Below are positions 31,946 to 41,494 of a DNA stretch of 64,000 bases, piece by piece; position 1 is the stretch's first letter; each line of letters begins with the position of its first letter. The position numbers and the translations under genes were made by a program. The notes under the pieces were generated by a model that made no database searches, had not been told where the DNA came from, and saw only the letters and a program-made list of their open reading frames with translations. The stretch comes from Enterobacter asburiae (GTDB lineage: Bacteria > Pseudomonadota > Gammaproteobacteria > Enterobacterales > Enterobacteriaceae): assembly GCA_011754535.1 (NCBI GenBank), contig JAAQVN010000001.1:2914001-2978000 (forward strand), written 5' to 3'.

Positions 31946-34326
31946 GGCCCCTCCCGACAAACCAGCGGACCGTAGGTTTGCAGCTTGTGCTCCGGATTGG
32001 CCCCCACGGTCAGGGTCGCCGTGCAGCGTTTTCCGGCAGGGGTGATCACCTCAAGCGGGTTCACATCGCTGAGGTTCTCCAGCCACGCGATGCCGTCATA
32101 CCCCACCACCGCATTGCTGCGCGAGGCACGTCGGACCTGGCTTCCCACCGGGATCGCCTGCCCCTGCGCATCGTGCAGAATGACGCTTGCCACCCGCTCC
32201 TGCTCCATCGGGAAGTCCACCAGATAGCCGCTGTGACGACGAATGGCGATCCGCCGCTCAGTCTCCTTCAGCCGGGTATCCGCCGGCAGATTCAGCGTAT
32301 CGATCCGGTAGCTTGCCGGATAGTACGCCGACACCCCGCTGACCAGCAGGTAGCCGTTGTTATTCGTTTTGCCGACGGGCTGGTTTTCATAGCTGACGGG
32401 CACGTCCGGATGGCCGTCGGTGCTGATCACCACAAACGCATCGTTGATTTTGTTCGCCGCGAACAGCTCGCCGTCCATCAGGACAATGGCGCCCATCGCC
32501 TCGCCCCACCAGGTCATGGTGTCCCTCTCGCCATAGCCACCGCCCTGCAGTTCGATATTGTTATTGCGCCAGCCCAGCGTACCCTGCTGATAATCACTGG
32601 ATTTTGACTGGTTGGCCCAGGCCATGTTCCAGCTAAACCCGCCGTCAGAAGGCATAGAGTGGTTGTAGTTAATGCGCTGCGAGCTGCCTGCATCCGGGGT
32701 GTTTTCGAAGGTGACGGCAGCGCTGTCGCGTTCCCCCAGCGGCACCTGCAGCGACAGCGCGACCGTCCAGTCCCCACGCTGCTGGTCCCGACTGCCGGCC
32801 AGGTAAATACTGCTTGCCCCCCAGAGATTGCGGCTCCAGGAGAGATTCAGCAGTTCCGTTTTCTGGCTGTCAAAGCTTTCCACGCCGATCCAGGCCGCGC
32901 CAATATTGCCGTACTGCCCCAGATTGAAGGTCAGAGAATACTGGTCCGTATTGCGGCTAAAGCTGGCGATGGGTCTGTCATTTTCGTCATATACCGTCGG
33001 TTGGTCATAGAGAGCGAGATTGCCAAAGCCGCGATCGCGACGGGTGTGCTGGGTCGCGACGCTAAACTCGCTGGTGCTGTACTGATAGCCCCAGCTGATT
33101 TGCCCGCCGTCGTCCCCGCGCATGCGGCTTTGTGAGTAAGAGGAATTCACCACGCCAAACTGGCCGAGCTTTATCACCGTCCCCGCCCCGCCCAGCGCCA
33201 GCTCTTCTGCCCCTTCCGCGTGGCCCTCCAGCGTCAGCCAGTCCGTCATCCCGTAGCGATACGAGCCGCTGCCTGCCGCAGGGCCGTAGTCAAAATTCCT
33301 GATGCCGTAATTCCGGCGCAGGCTGCCGAGCGTCACGGCCCCGTCGCTCAGCCCTGTTTTAAGCAAATCACTGGTGACATAAAACGGGAGCGTGGTGCTC
33401 ACCTGGCGTCCCAGCGCATCGGTGGTGACCAGCACCGCATCCCCCGCCCCGTTGATATAGGGCAGATTGGTCAGAGTGAAGGGGCCCGGCTGAAGCTGAG
33501 TTGAGCCGGACCGATAGCCGTTGATAAAGAGATCCACCGAGGTGGGGACCGCGGCCTCCCCCGAAAATTCGGGCAGCGGCCATGTCACCAGGTCCGGGCG
33601 CAGGGAGAAATCGCGTCCGTAGCTGATACCGCCCATCCGCACGCTGGAGGTCCAGCTCAGGGCATCGCTGATAACGTCTCCGGCGCTCCAGGTGGTCGCG
33701 TCATCCTCATTCGTTATCAGCAGCGTGGTGTCATAGCGAACATACCCTTCCTGCTGACCGTCGTTTCCGGTGAAATTTTTCCGGGCGTACCCGGTGGTGG
33801 AAAACGAGCCGTTCTCGTCGAAGTAGCGGAGTTCATGCCAGAGCGACGCCTGGCCGCCAGTATGCTCCGTGTGGTTGGTGTAGAGATCGTAATTCAACAG
33901 CGCGCCACGCCCGTAGTGCGGTTTGGACTGCGCCGTTTGCGCGCTAAAGGGTGTCACCCGGGCGGCGATCCAGTCCCGGGGAAGGGTCAGCAGCAGGCGC
34001 TGCGCGGCGCTGTCGTACTCCACACGAACCTGGCTCAGTGAGGAGAGATTCACCTCTCCGGCGGGCACATGCTCCTGGGGCAGCCCGGCGCGCAGCAAAT
34101 CGGCGCTGGAAATAAAGAAAGCGCCGTTGCGCTGCGTCACGGGGACCACCAGACCGGTGTCATAGTGGTTGAGCACGAGGGCAAGCTGAAAGACCGCTTC
34201 ATCATTTACCGCCTGTGCCTGGGGAGGCGGCGGCAAACTGTCGTCGCCGGGTTCGCCCCAGGCTGTGGTACTGACGCAAAGCAGCATCATCATTGCCGGC
34301 TTCAGTTGACGGGCGTCGACTGCCAT
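31942..34326 (-). CDS. Outer-membrane usher of an archaic (Csu-type) pilus
   Basis: 794-residue outer-membrane assembly pore (FimD/CsuD superfamily) that receives chaperone-subunit complexes and polymerises the pilus. It has a signal peptide to about residue 24 (STTAWG/EPG), an N-terminal periplasmic domain, a beta-barrel with SVDLFINGYRSGSTQLQPG and PYINGAGDAVLVTTDALGR, and C-terminal plug and domains (GYDGIAWLENL). The ATG at 34326 has GGGA 6 nt upstream and overlaps the chaperone by 25 nt. The fifth gene of the pilus operon encodes its tip. Confidence 0.9.
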   Translation of the reverse strand: MAVDARQLKPAMMMLLCVSTTAWGEPGDDSLPPPPQAQAVNDEAVFQLALVLNHYDTGLVVPVTQRNGAFFISSADLLRAGLPQEHVPAGEVNLSSLSQVRVEYDSAAQRLLLTLPRDWIAARVTPFSAQTAQSKPHYGRGALLNYDLYTNHTEHTGGQASLWHELRYFDENGSFSTTGYARKNFTGNDGQQEGYVRYDTTLLITNEDDATTWSAGDVISDALSWTSSVRMGGISYGRDFSLRPDLVTWPLPEFSGEAAVPTSVDLFINGYRSGSTQLQPGPFTLTNLPYINGAGDAVLVTTDALGRQVSTTLPFYVTSDLLKTGLSDGAVTLGSLRRNYGIRNFDYGPAAGSGSYRYGMTDWLTLEGHAEGAEELALGGAGTVIKLGQFGVVNSSYSQSRMRGDDGGQISWGYQYSTSEFSVATQHTRRDRGFGNLALYDQPTVYDENDRPIASFSRNTDQYSLTFNLGQYGNIGAAWIGVESFDSQKTELLNLSWSRNLWGASSIYLAGSRDQQRGDWTVALSLQVPLGERDSAAVTFENTPDAGSSQRINYNHSMPSDGGFSWNMAWANQSKSSDYQQGTLGWRNNNIELQGGGYGERDTMTWWGEAMGAIVLMDGELFAANKINDAFVVISTDGHPDVPVSYENQPVGKTNNNGYLLVSGVSAYYPASYRIDTLNLPADTRLKETERRIAIRRHSGYLVDFPMEQERVASVILHDAQGQAIPVGSQVRRASRSNAVVGYDGIAWLENLSDVNPLEVITPAGKRCTATLTVGANPEHKLQTYGPLVCREGP

Positions 34327-35060
34327 TGTGCGTCCCTGGCATTAATCTGCGCGCTCATCCGGTCTGGCTGACGAACGCCAGCGGGTATCGGCCAGCTACG
34401 GGTACTGCCCGGCAGGACGTATCCCAGTAATCCCTCCGCTACGGTGCGTTTTTGCCCCCCCTGCACCAGCGACACCTGGCTAAGCCTGACGTGCACATCC
34501 CCCTGATTACGCACCTGTAATGCAGGTTGTCCTCCCTCCTGCGTCACCCGCCAGCTCAGGTTTCGGGTCTCCACCAGCGCGTGATGCGCTCCCTCTTTCA
34601 GGGTCGGGATCCCCTGTCCGTAAACAAACAGCGGAATGGAGTAACGCATCTGTAATTTGAGGCCGATGGCGGGTGCAGCTTTGGCGTCAGGCTGCGGGAT
34701 TTCATCCACGATAATGCGGTACGCCTGTTCAACGCCTGCAGGAACCGCGCCCTGTTTAATAAGACGAATCAGCTGCTTATTACCTTTCTGGATGGTGACA
34801 ATGGGCGGGCTGGCGACCACGTCCTGCTGCGCGCTGTAGCGTTCGTATCCGCCCTCCTGCTTCCAGCGCACAATCCGCACCTGCATGGTCGTTGCGCTGT
34901 TCCCCTGGTTCTGGATCCACAACTCCGTGGCGTTAGCATCGGCGGCAAGCCAGGGATCGATGGGCCAGAGCAGAATGGTGGCCGCCGCCTGCGCCTGTCC
35001 GGCCGCCGCGACGCATGACAACACACCCGCCAGACACATATGCCTGATAATTGGCTTCAT
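34302..35060 (-). CDS. Periplasmic pilus chaperone (CsuC-like)
   Basis: 252 residues with a signal peptide (CVAAAGQAQAA/ATIL). Two immunoglobulin-like domains of the PapD superfamily: WPIDPWLAADANATELWIQN, then the strand that donates to subunits (IVTIQKGNKQLIRLI), and a C-terminal domain with NQGDVHVRLSQVSLV. It folds and delivers SCPU subunits to the usher. The divergence from FimC/PapD fits the archaic class. Confidence 0.88.
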   Translation of the reverse strand: MKPIIRHMCLAGVLSCVAAAGQAQAAATILLWPIDPWLAADANATELWIQNQGNSATTMQVRIVRWKQEGGYERYSAQQDVVASPPIVTIQKGNKQLIRLIKQGAVPAGVEQAYRIIVDEIPQPDAKAAPAIGLKLQMRYSIPLFVYGQGIPTLKEGAHHALVETRNLSWRVTQEGGQPALQVRNQGDVHVRLSQVSLVQGGQKRTVAEGLLGYVLPGSTRSWPIPAGVRQPDRMSAQINARDAQWQSTPVN

Positions 35061-35076
35061 TGCCTCTCTCCCTTTA

Positions 35077-35625
35077 TTACCATGACAAGGTCACGGTGAG
35101 CTGATCGGAATAGGTTCCTGCCGGGCTAAACCCGGTCAATAGCGCCACGCCAAAAAGGGGCAGCGCGATGTTATTGCTGTTGGTATAGGTCACCGGTATC
35201 GCCTGGTTAACGCCGATTTCGCTGTTCGCGGCCAGCGAACTGCTGCTGTACAGCCGGTACGGGACCATTTCCGTCCCGTTCGTACGTTTCATTCGGCGAA
35301 CGGATGAATAATTCTGACCGCCATTAATACTCATAGTCAGCGCCACGCCCGGTGTGCAGGCGATGGACAAGGCCCCGTTTGGTACAAAGCTGGTGCTCAC
35401 CGGCGCACTTTCCACGCCGTTATGGGTGCCAAAATCCAGCGTACCGAGAATTCCCCCGCTGCCGGTAGCCACTGCGCATCCCGGTACAATGGTCGCGCTG
35501 ACCTTAAAGGATTGCGATGTTACCGCCCCCGCAGTGGGGAGCAGCAACAACCCGACGATTAGCGCGAAAAAAGGCTGCACGTGTCCCTCTGCGCTTTTGC
35601 GCAGACCTATAAAAAGTGCCTTCAT
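35077..35625 (-). CDS. Spore coat U domain pilus subunit (minor, CsuA/CsuB-like)
   Basis: 182-residue SCPU protein with an N-terminal hydrophobic signal segment (FFALIVGLLLLPTAGA). Domain motifs are FKVSATIVPGCAV, TLDFGTHNG and the final AGTYSDQLTVTLSW. A single domain preceding the chaperone gene suggests a minor or adaptor subunit. It lies 12 nt after the major-subunit gene. Confidence 0.85.
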   Translation of the reverse strand: MKALFIGLRKSAEGHVQPFFALIVGLLLLPTAGAVTSQSFKVSATIVPGCAVATGSGGILGTLDFGTHNGVESAPVSTSFVPNGALSIACTPGVALTMSINGGQNYSSVRRMKRTNGTEMVPYRLYSSSSLAANSEIGVNQAIPVTYTNSNNIALPLFGVALLTGFSPAGTYSDQLTVTLSW

Positions 35626-35637
35626 GGCAGTGCAGAT

Positions 35638-36210
35638 CTAATAGGTCACGCTGACGTTAATCGTGTCGGTATAGGTGCCCGGTACCACCGTAACGCTGTT
35701 ACCGCCGCCGGTAATACGTCCGTAGAGGGTGTAACTGTCAACGCCCCCCGCCGTGGACGCGATCGGCAACGCGGCGTTATTAGCTACCACCGTGTTGAAT
35801 CCGCTGTCGCTGTACAGGCTGTAAGCCACCCCCTGCGCCGTATTGGTCGTGTTTACCAGATAGCGCGCGGGCGTTCCCGGCGAGCCGACAACGGTGCCAG
35901 GTGCCGTGGAGTTGGTGTTGCCGGTGATCGCCACCGAATAGCTGGCGGTCGTGCATTGAATGGTGAAGGTATTTCCGCCGCTGGCGCCGGTTAGCTGCGT
36001 GGTCAGAGTGGAAAACGTTGCGGGATGGGTGCCGAAATCAAGTATCCCGAAGTTAATGCCGCTTTGGGCGGGCGATCCGTTAATCAGACAACCGTTTGTT
36101 AGCGTCAGCGTGGCGCCAATGGTGCCGTTGCTGGTGACGGCCAGGGCCTGATGGGCCGTTGTCGCAGTCAGCAACGTGCCTGCGCAGATCAAAAGGAGTT
36201 TTCTTTTCAT
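35638..36210 (-). CDS. Spore coat U domain major pilin (CsuA/B-like)
   Basis: 190-residue SCPU protein, first gene of the operon, with a signal peptide (KLLLICAGTLLTATTAHQALA/VTSN). Motifs are TIGATLTLTNGCLINGS, INFGILDFGTHPA and the terminal PGTYTDTINVSVTY. It is rich in Thr, Ser, Asn and Gly and low in Lys, as expected for a major pilin. Homology is to the Acinetobacter CsuA/B type; likely biofilm or surface attachment. Confidence 0.87.
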   Translation of the reverse strand: MKRKLLLICAGTLLTATTAHQALAVTSNGTIGATLTLTNGCLINGSPAQSGINFGILDFGTHPATFSTLTTQLTGASGGNTFTIQCTTASYSVAITGNTNSTAPGTVVGSPGTPARYLVNTTNTAQGVAYSLYSDSGFNTVVANNAALPIASTAGGVDSYTLYGRITGGGNSVTVVPGTYTDTINVSVTY

Positions 36211-36639
36211 TTACCACCCTCCAGAAGACGTCTCTGTTCCCTTGCGACATTTTATTTTTAACGTTCAAGATGTTAGCCCCGCTAAACCTTCCTCTGAGGG
36301 GGTTATTGAGAATTTAGTTTACGGATATCGCTTCGACCACCCGACGTGGGGCAGGCAAAACCCATGCCCTGACCGGATCATATGTAGATATAAAACAATG
36401 GGTTAAATAATAATAAAGGAATATTCCTGCACTTTGACTGAGGATATATCCATAAAAGTGTGATTAGCATCACAATATATCGTTCAGGCATTAACAACAA
36501 AATTAATAAAAATTAAAAAGGAGTTGTATCCCCCTACGCTTTGCGTCAATTTATGTGCCGAATAATTTCCCGCGTCGCAATAAAAAATTTATATGTATCG
36601 GCGCGGGCTACAACCGAAGCGCATAGAGGGTCTTTTTTC
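36211..36639. other. AT-rich divergent regulatory region, pilus operon / DAACS transporter
   Basis: 429 bp without a convincing gene. The sequence is strongly AT-rich between 36370 and 36600. It contains a CRP palindrome (36459-36474), an AAGGAG not followed by a usable start, and presumably the promoters of both divergent units. Confidence 0.6.
36459..36474. promoter_or_regulatory. CRP-binding site
   Basis: TGTGATTAGCATCACA, a perfect TGTGA-N6-TCACA palindrome about 165 bp upstream of the DAACS gene and 249 bp upstream of the pilus operon. Related C4-dicarboxylate carriers (dctA) are CRP-activated. Confidence 0.8.
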
Positions 36640-37899
36640 GTGGCAAGTGCAAACAAACTCACACTCTTCATCGTGATATTCATGCTGGCGGGTATTCTTT
36701 CAGGGGCGGCAATTCACGAGTACGCATCTGCGGATGCCATCAAAGCCTGGTCGGATAATATTACCCTTCTGACCGATATTTTCCTCCGTCTGATCAAAAT
36801 GGTTATTGCGCCGCTGGTCTTCAGCACGCTTACCGTGGGCATTATGAAGCTGGGAGAAACCTCCACCATTGGCCGCGTGGGCGGCAAAGCGATGGTGTGG
36901 TTTATCAGCTCATCCGTGCTCTCCATTCTGGTCGGACTGTTTATCGTCACGCTGGAGCGTCCGGGAAGCGGTCTGAACCTGACGGTCCCAACCGAGGCGG
37001 TAGATACAGGCCTGGCCGTGGGCGGGATGACGCTGAAAGCGTTCCTGTCTCACACCATTCCAACCAGTATCGCAGGGGCGATGTCGAACAATGAGATCCT
37101 GCAGATTGTGGTGTTCTCGATGTTCTTCGGCATTGGTGGCGCGTCGCTGGGGCAGAAATTCAACGCGCCGCTGGTGGCCGCGCTGGATGTGGTTTCCCAT
37201 ATCATGCTGAAGGTAACGGGTTACGTGATGTACGTTGCGCCGCTGGCCATCTTTGCGGCGATCTCCTCCGTCATTGCCACGCAGGGTCTTGGCATCCTGT
37301 TAAACTACGCCTCCTTTATTGGCGGCTACTACGTTGCCATTCTTCTCACCTGCATGGTGCTGCTGGCCGTGGGTTACATGGTGCTTAAAAAAGAGGTATT
37401 TCGCCTGGTCAGCATGCTGAAAGATCCGGTACTGGTCGCATTCACTACCAGCAGTTCTGAAGCAGCCTACCCTAAAACGCTGGAGCAGCTGGAGCGCTTT
37501 GGCTGCTCGCGCAATATCGCCTCTTTCGTTCTGCCAATTGGCTACTCCTTCAACCTGGTGGGGTCGATGGTGTACTGCTCTTTCGCCTCGATGTTCATCG
37601 CTCAGGCGTACAACATTCACCTGAGTTTCTCTGAGGTGACGGTGCTGATGCTGACCCTGATGCTGGCGTCGAAAGGGATTGCGGGCGTACCGCGTTCTTC
37701 GCTGGTGGTGCTGGCAGCGACCATTCCGAGCTTTAATATTCCTGTGGCGGGGATCCTGCTGCTGATGGGAATCGACCACTTCCTGGATATGGGGCGTTCC
37801 GCGATTAACGTGCTGGGGAATGGTATTGCGACCGCGATGCTGTCTCAGAATGAAGGTGCGCGGGAAGCGGAAGCTGAGCTGGTAAAGCAGGAAGCGTAA
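36640..37899 (+). CDS. Dicarboxylate/amino acid:cation symporter (DAACS family)
   Basis: 419 residues from the GTG at 36640, where the homologous sequence (VASANKLTLFIVIFMLAGIL) begins and AGAGGG lies upstream. The frame stays open back to 36541, but that part shows no membrane or family features. About eight membrane segments plus re-entrant loops. DAACS hallmarks are the serine-rich TTSSSEAAYP hairpin and the ligand region LMGIDHFLDMGRSAINVLGNG. Likely substrates are C4-dicarboxylates, aspartate or glutamate with H+/Na+. Its position next to the tar operon is unusual. Confidence 0.85.
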   Translation: MASANKLTLFIVIFMLAGILSGAAIHEYASADAIKAWSDNITLLTDIFLRLIKMVIAPLVFSTLTVGIMKLGETSTIGRVGGKAMVWFISSSVLSILVGLFIVTLERPGSGLNLTVPTEAVDTGLAVGGMTLKAFLSHTIPTSIAGAMSNNEILQIVVFSMFFGIGGASLGQKFNAPLVAALDVVSHIMLKVTGYVMYVAPLAIFAAISSVIATQGLGILLNYASFIGGYYVAILLTCMVLLAVGYMVLKKEVFRLVSMLKDPVLVAFTTSSSEAAYPKTLEQLERFGCSRNIASFVLPIGYSFNLVGSMVYCSFASMFIAQAYNIHLSFSEVTVLMLTLMLASKGIAGVPRSSLVVLAATIPSFNIPVAGILLLMGIDHFLDMGRSAINVLGNGIATAMLSQNEGAREAEAELVKQEA

Positions 37900-37925
37900 T
37901 GGCATGAAAAAGGGTGAGGCCTGAT

Positions 37926-37961
37926 GCCCTCACCCCGGCCCTCTCCCACAAGGAGAGGGAG
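37926..37961. repeat. Dispersed CCCTCTCC / GGAGAGGG hairpin repeat
   Basis: ccctcaccccggccctctcc-caca-aggagaggga contains paired arms CCCTCTCC and GGAGAGGG. This is a common dispersed intergenic motif after genes in Enterobacteriaceae genomes, as I recall it. It directly follows the DAACS gene. Confidence 0.6.
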
Positions 37962-37970
37962 CAAACACAA

Positions 37971-37995
37971 AAAACGGCAACCCGGTTGCCGTTTT
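37971..37995. terminator. Bidirectional terminator between the DAACS gene and cheW
   Basis: Perfect 11-bp stem AAAACGGCAAC (37971-37981) with GTTGCCGTTTT (37985-37995), loop of 3 nt. A/T ends suit both convergent genes. Confidence 0.87.
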
Positions 37996-38003
37996 GCATT
38001 TAC

Positions 38004-38507
38004 CTACGCTACATGATTCGCCGCGATATCCAGCAGCGCCATCTCTTCGCTGTTCAGCAGCTTCTCAATGTTCACCAGAATCAGCATACGCTCGCCGAGC
38101 GCGCCCAGACCGGTCAGGTATTCGGTCGACAGCGTGACCGCAAATTCCGGCGCAGGGCGGATTTGGTCAGACGTCAGGGAGAGGACGTCAGATACGCCAT
38201 CCACCACGATACCCACCACGCGCTGCCCCAGGTTGAGGACGATCACCACGGTGTTGTCATTGTAGTCAACGTCGCCCTGGCTGAACTTCACGCGCAGATC
38301 GACGATTGGCACAATCACGCCGCGCAGGTTGGTGACGCCTTTAATAAACGCAGGCGTGTTCGCGATGCGGGTAACCTGGTCGTAACCGCGAATTTCCTGC
38401 ACTTTCAGGATATCGATGCCGTACTCCTCATCGCCCAAAGTGAAGACCAGGAATTCCTGCCCTGATGGCTCGCCCGCCAGTTTCGTTACATTACTCATAC
38501 CGGTCAT
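38004..38507 (-). CDS. cheW: Chemotaxis coupling protein CheW
   Basis: 167-residue adaptor that links receptors to CheA in the polar arrays. It is a single CheW-like SH3 double barrel ([23 protein letters not shown], then [15 protein letters not shown] as [14 protein letters not shown]). Same length as E. coli CheW. Last gene of motA-motB-cheA-cheW. In E. coli tar follows at once; here about 7 kb of accessory DNA intervenes. Confidence 0.97.
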   Translation of the reverse strand: MTGMSNVTKLAGEPSGQEFLVFTLGDEEYGIDILKVQEIRGYDQVTRIANTPAFIKGVTNLRGVIVPIVDLRVKFSQGDVDYNDNTVVIVLNLGQRVVGIVVDGVSDVLSLTSDQIRPAPEFAVTLSTEYLTGLGALGERMLILVNIEKLLNSEEMALLDIAANHVA

Positions 38508-38526
38508 GTTATTACCTTCTACTTAA

Positions 38527-40560
38527 TCAGGCGGCTGTGTACGCCACACGTTGTTCACGATTTAATCCCTGAAGCGCCGACACGTCGACGATCAGCGCCA
38601 CGCTACCATCCCCCAGGATGGTGGCAGCAGAAATACCCGGCACCTTGCGGTAGTTGCTTTCGAGGTTCTTCACCACCACCTGGTGCTGACCAATCAGCTG
38701 ATCGACCAGCAGCGCGTAGCGGCGGCCCGCGCTTTGCAGGATCACCACGATACCCTGCGTGGCCTCGGTCTTCGCCCCGTCCACTTCGAACACTTTCCAC
38801 AGCTCGACCAGCGGCAGGTACTCACCGCGCACCTCAAGCACGCGCTCGCCGCCCGCCAGCGGATGCAGATCTTCCTCACGCGGCTGCAGGGATTCCATCA
38901 CCGCATTCAGCGGCAGAATGAAAACTTCGTCCGCCACTTTCACCGACATACCGTCGAGGATCGCCAGCGTCAGCGGCAGCAGAATACGGATGGTGGTGCC
39001 GGAACCCTGTTTAGACTGGATCTCAACGTGGCCGCCCATCTCCTGGATGTTACGCTTCACCACGTCCATGCCGACGCCGCGCCCGGAAACGTCCGTCACC
39101 TGCTCGGCGGTCGAGAAGCCCGGCGCGAAGATGAGCATGCCCACCTCTTCGTCGGTCATGTTTTCATTCACCGCCATCCCCTGCGAAATGGCCTTCGCCA
39201 GGATGCGCTCGCGGTTAAGACCGGCACCGTCGTCGGTCACTTCGATGCAGATGTTCCCGCCCTGATGTTCCGCTGAGAGGATCAGGTTCCCGACCGGGGA
39301 TTTCCCGGCGGCAATGCGGTTTTCCGGCAGTTCGATACCGTGGTCCAGGCTGTTACGCACCAGGTGCGTTAACGGGTCGATGATGCGCTCGATCAGGCTC
39401 TTATCCAGCTCCGTTGAGCTGCCCATCAGGGTCAGTTCAATCTGCTTATTCAGCTTGCTGGCGAGGTCGCGCACCAGGCGCGGGAATCGGCTGAAGACAT
39501 ATTCCATCGGCATCATGCGGATGGACATGACCGATTCCTGCAGATCGCGGGCGTTACGCTGCAGCTGGCCCATGCTGGTGATCAGATCGCCATGCGTGAC
39601 CGGGTCCAGTTCATTGGAGCGCTGCGCCAGCATGGACTGGGTGATTACCAGTTCGCCAACCAGGTTAATCAGCTGATCGACCTTCTCAACGGCAACGCGA
39701 ATGCTGGTGGACTCGCTGGAGCGCGCGGCCGGTTTTTCAGCGCGGCCAGGTGCTGCGGTCTCTTTTGGCACAGCCTTCAACGCCGGTGCCGCAGACGCAA
39801 CAGCCGGTGCCGCAGCCTGGGCAACGACGGCAACCTCTTCTGCTGCAGCCGGCGCTTCTGCCGCGGGGGTTTCCGTTTCGAAAGCAATCTGGTCGGCTTC
39901 AATCACAAAGCACAGCACCGCCACGATATCGTCCTGACTGATACCGTCATCGAGGGTCGCCGCGAGGCTGTCTTTGCCTTTCACCACATTGCTTAACTTC
40001 GCCAGGTTGCCCAGCTCTTCTTCCAGCAGGTTAACTTCGCTCTCTTTCAGGCGTGACAGCACAACGCGCAGTTTGCCCGCTTGCGCAGCGGGCGCGGCCT
40101 CTTCAGCAGCAACCGCATCAACAACGCTCAGTTTTGCCGCAGGGACAACGGCTGCAGCGACCTCACCTTTTGCTTCCAGGGCGAGCTGGCGCAGCGCATT
40201 GCAGATGTATTCAAAGCTGGCGGCATCAGGCTCTGCCGAACTTTTATAGGCGTCGAGCTGTTCCTGCATAATATCTTTGGTTTCCAAAAACAGGTTGATA
40301 ATGTCGGTATTGAGCTGCATCTCACCGCGTCGTGCTTCATCGAGCAGGTTTTCCATTAAATGGGTCGTTTCCTGCAGGATGGTAAATCCAAACGTTCCGG
40401 CTCCGCCTTTAATGGAATGCGCCGCGCGGAAGATGGCATTGAGCTGCTCGGAGTCCGGTGCTTCGGGCACCAGATCGAGCAAATGTTGCTCCATATCCGC
40501 CAACAATTCGTCGGCTTCATCAAAGAATGTCTGATAAAAATCGCTAATATCCATGCTCAC
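38527..40560 (-). CDS. cheA: Chemotaxis sensor kinase CheA
   Basis: 677-residue histidine kinase. P1 phosphotransfer domain with the phospho-His in [16 protein letters not shown] (His48), P2 CheY/CheB-binding domain, P3 dimerisation, P4 ATPase ([24 protein letters not shown]) and P5 regulatory domain. It is about 23 residues longer than E. coli CheA because the P1-P2 and P2-P3 linkers are expanded and very Ala-rich. An internal Met in KDIMQEQL matches the start of the short form CheA-S. Confidence 0.97.
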   Translation of the reverse strand: MSMDISDFYQTFFDEADELLADMEQHLLDLVPEAPDSEQLNAIFRAAHSIKGGAGTFGFTILQETTHLMENLLDEARRGEMQLNTDIINLFLETKDIMQEQLDAYKSSAEPDAASFEYICNALRQLALEAKGEVAAAVVPAAKLSVVDAVAAEEAAPAAQAGKLRVVLSRLKESEVNLLEEELGNLAKLSNVVKGKDSLAATLDDGISQDDIVAVLCFVIEADQIAFETETPAAEAPAAAEEVAVVAQAAAPAVASAAPALKAVPKETAAPGRAEKPAARSSESTSIRVAVEKVDQLINLVGELVITQSMLAQRSNELDPVTHGDLITSMGQLQRNARDLQESVMSIRMMPMEYVFSRFPRLVRDLASKLNKQIELTLMGSSTELDKSLIERIIDPLTHLVRNSLDHGIELPENRIAAGKSPVGNLILSAEHQGGNICIEVTDDGAGLNRERILAKAISQGMAVNENMTDEEVGMLIFAPGFSTAEQVTDVSGRGVGMDVVKRNIQEMGGHVEIQSKQGSGTTIRILLPLTLAILDGMSVKVADEVFILPLNAVMESLQPREEDLHPLAGGERVLEVRGEYLPLVELWKVFEVDGAKTEATQGIVVILQSAGRRYALLVDQLIGQHQVVVKNLESNYRKVPGISAATILGDGSVALIVDVSALQGLNREQRVAYTAA

Positions 40561-40564
40561 GCTA

Positions 40565-41494
40565 TCACCTCGGATTGGCTGGTGGCGATGTTGGAACGGC
40601 AGCCGCAGGGACGGCCCCAGGCTGTTTTAAATCGTCCAGTGACTCATTCTGACTTTCGGCGTTTTCATGCAGGATGGCCTGCTCCGCCTGCTGGTTCAGC
40701 ACTAAAAGACTGATACGACGGTTGATGGCGTCATCCGGCCCGCGGTCGGAGACGCGCATGGTTGCTGCCATGCCGACCACGCGCAGTACCTTGCCATCAT
40801 CAAGCCCACCTGCCACCAGCTCGCGACGCGAGGCGTTGGCACGATCGGCAGAAAGCTCCCAGTTGCTGTATCCCTTCTCCCCACTGGCGTACGGGAAATC
40901 ATCCGTGTGGCCCGACAGGCTGATTCGGTTAGGAATACCGTTCAGCACCGGGGCAATAGCGCGCAGAATATCGCGCATGTAAGGTTCAACTTCCGCACTC
41001 CCGGTTTTAAACATCGGGCGGTTCTGGCTGTCGATAATCTGAATGCGCAGCCCTTCCTGGACCAGATCGATTTTCAGGTGCGGACGCAGCGCGCGCAGTT
41101 TGGGATCCGCTTCAATCAGCTGATCGAGATCGCCACGCAGCTTTTTCAGGCGCGCCTGCTCCATCTTTCGTTTCAGCTCGTCGATGTTCGGCTCTTTTTT
41201 CACCTCACCCTTCTGCTGGGTGTAATCATCGCCGCCGCCAGGAATGGGGCTTTCGCTGTTAGAGATACGCTGCCCACCGGTCACTGCCGTCGCCAGCGGG
41301 GTACGGAAATATTCAGCAATCTGGATAAGCTCTTTCGGGCTGGAGATGGAGATCAGCCACATCACCAGAAAGAACGCCATCATTGCGGTCATAAAGTCGG
41401 CGTACGCGATTTTCCAGGAGCCGTGGGAACCATGTCCGCCGCCCTTGTGCTTGCGTTTTTTTACGATGACGATCGGATGGGACTGGTTTTTCAT
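40565..41494 (-). CDS. motB: Flagellar stator protein MotB
   Basis: 309-residue stator subunit anchored to peptidoglycan. A single membrane segment holds the proton-binding Asp in [18 protein letters not shown] plug region follows, then a C-terminal OmpA-like domain ([29 protein letters not shown]). One residue longer than E. coli MotB. It overlaps motA by 4 nt. Confidence 0.97.
   Translation of the reverse strand: MKNQSHPIVIVKKRKHKGGGHGSHGSWKIAYADFMTAMMAFFLVMWLISISSPKELIQIAEYFRTPLATAVTGGQRISNSESPIPGGGDDYTQQKGEVKKEPNIDELKRKMEQARLKKLRGDLDQLIEADPKLRALRPHLKIDLVQEGLRIQIIDSQNRPMFKTGSAEVEPYMRDILRAIAPVLNGIPNRISLSGHTDDFPYASGEKGYSNWELSADRANASRRELVAGGLDDGKVLRVVGMAATMRVSDRGPDDAINRRISLLVLNQQAEQAILHENAESQNESLDDLKQPGAVPAAAVPTSPPANPR

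Noticed and set aside
36541-36639. N-terminal extension of the DAACS transporter
   Set aside because: The 33 added residues are basic and not hydrophobic, family homology begins at the GTG at 36640, and the extension runs through AT-rich promoter DNA.
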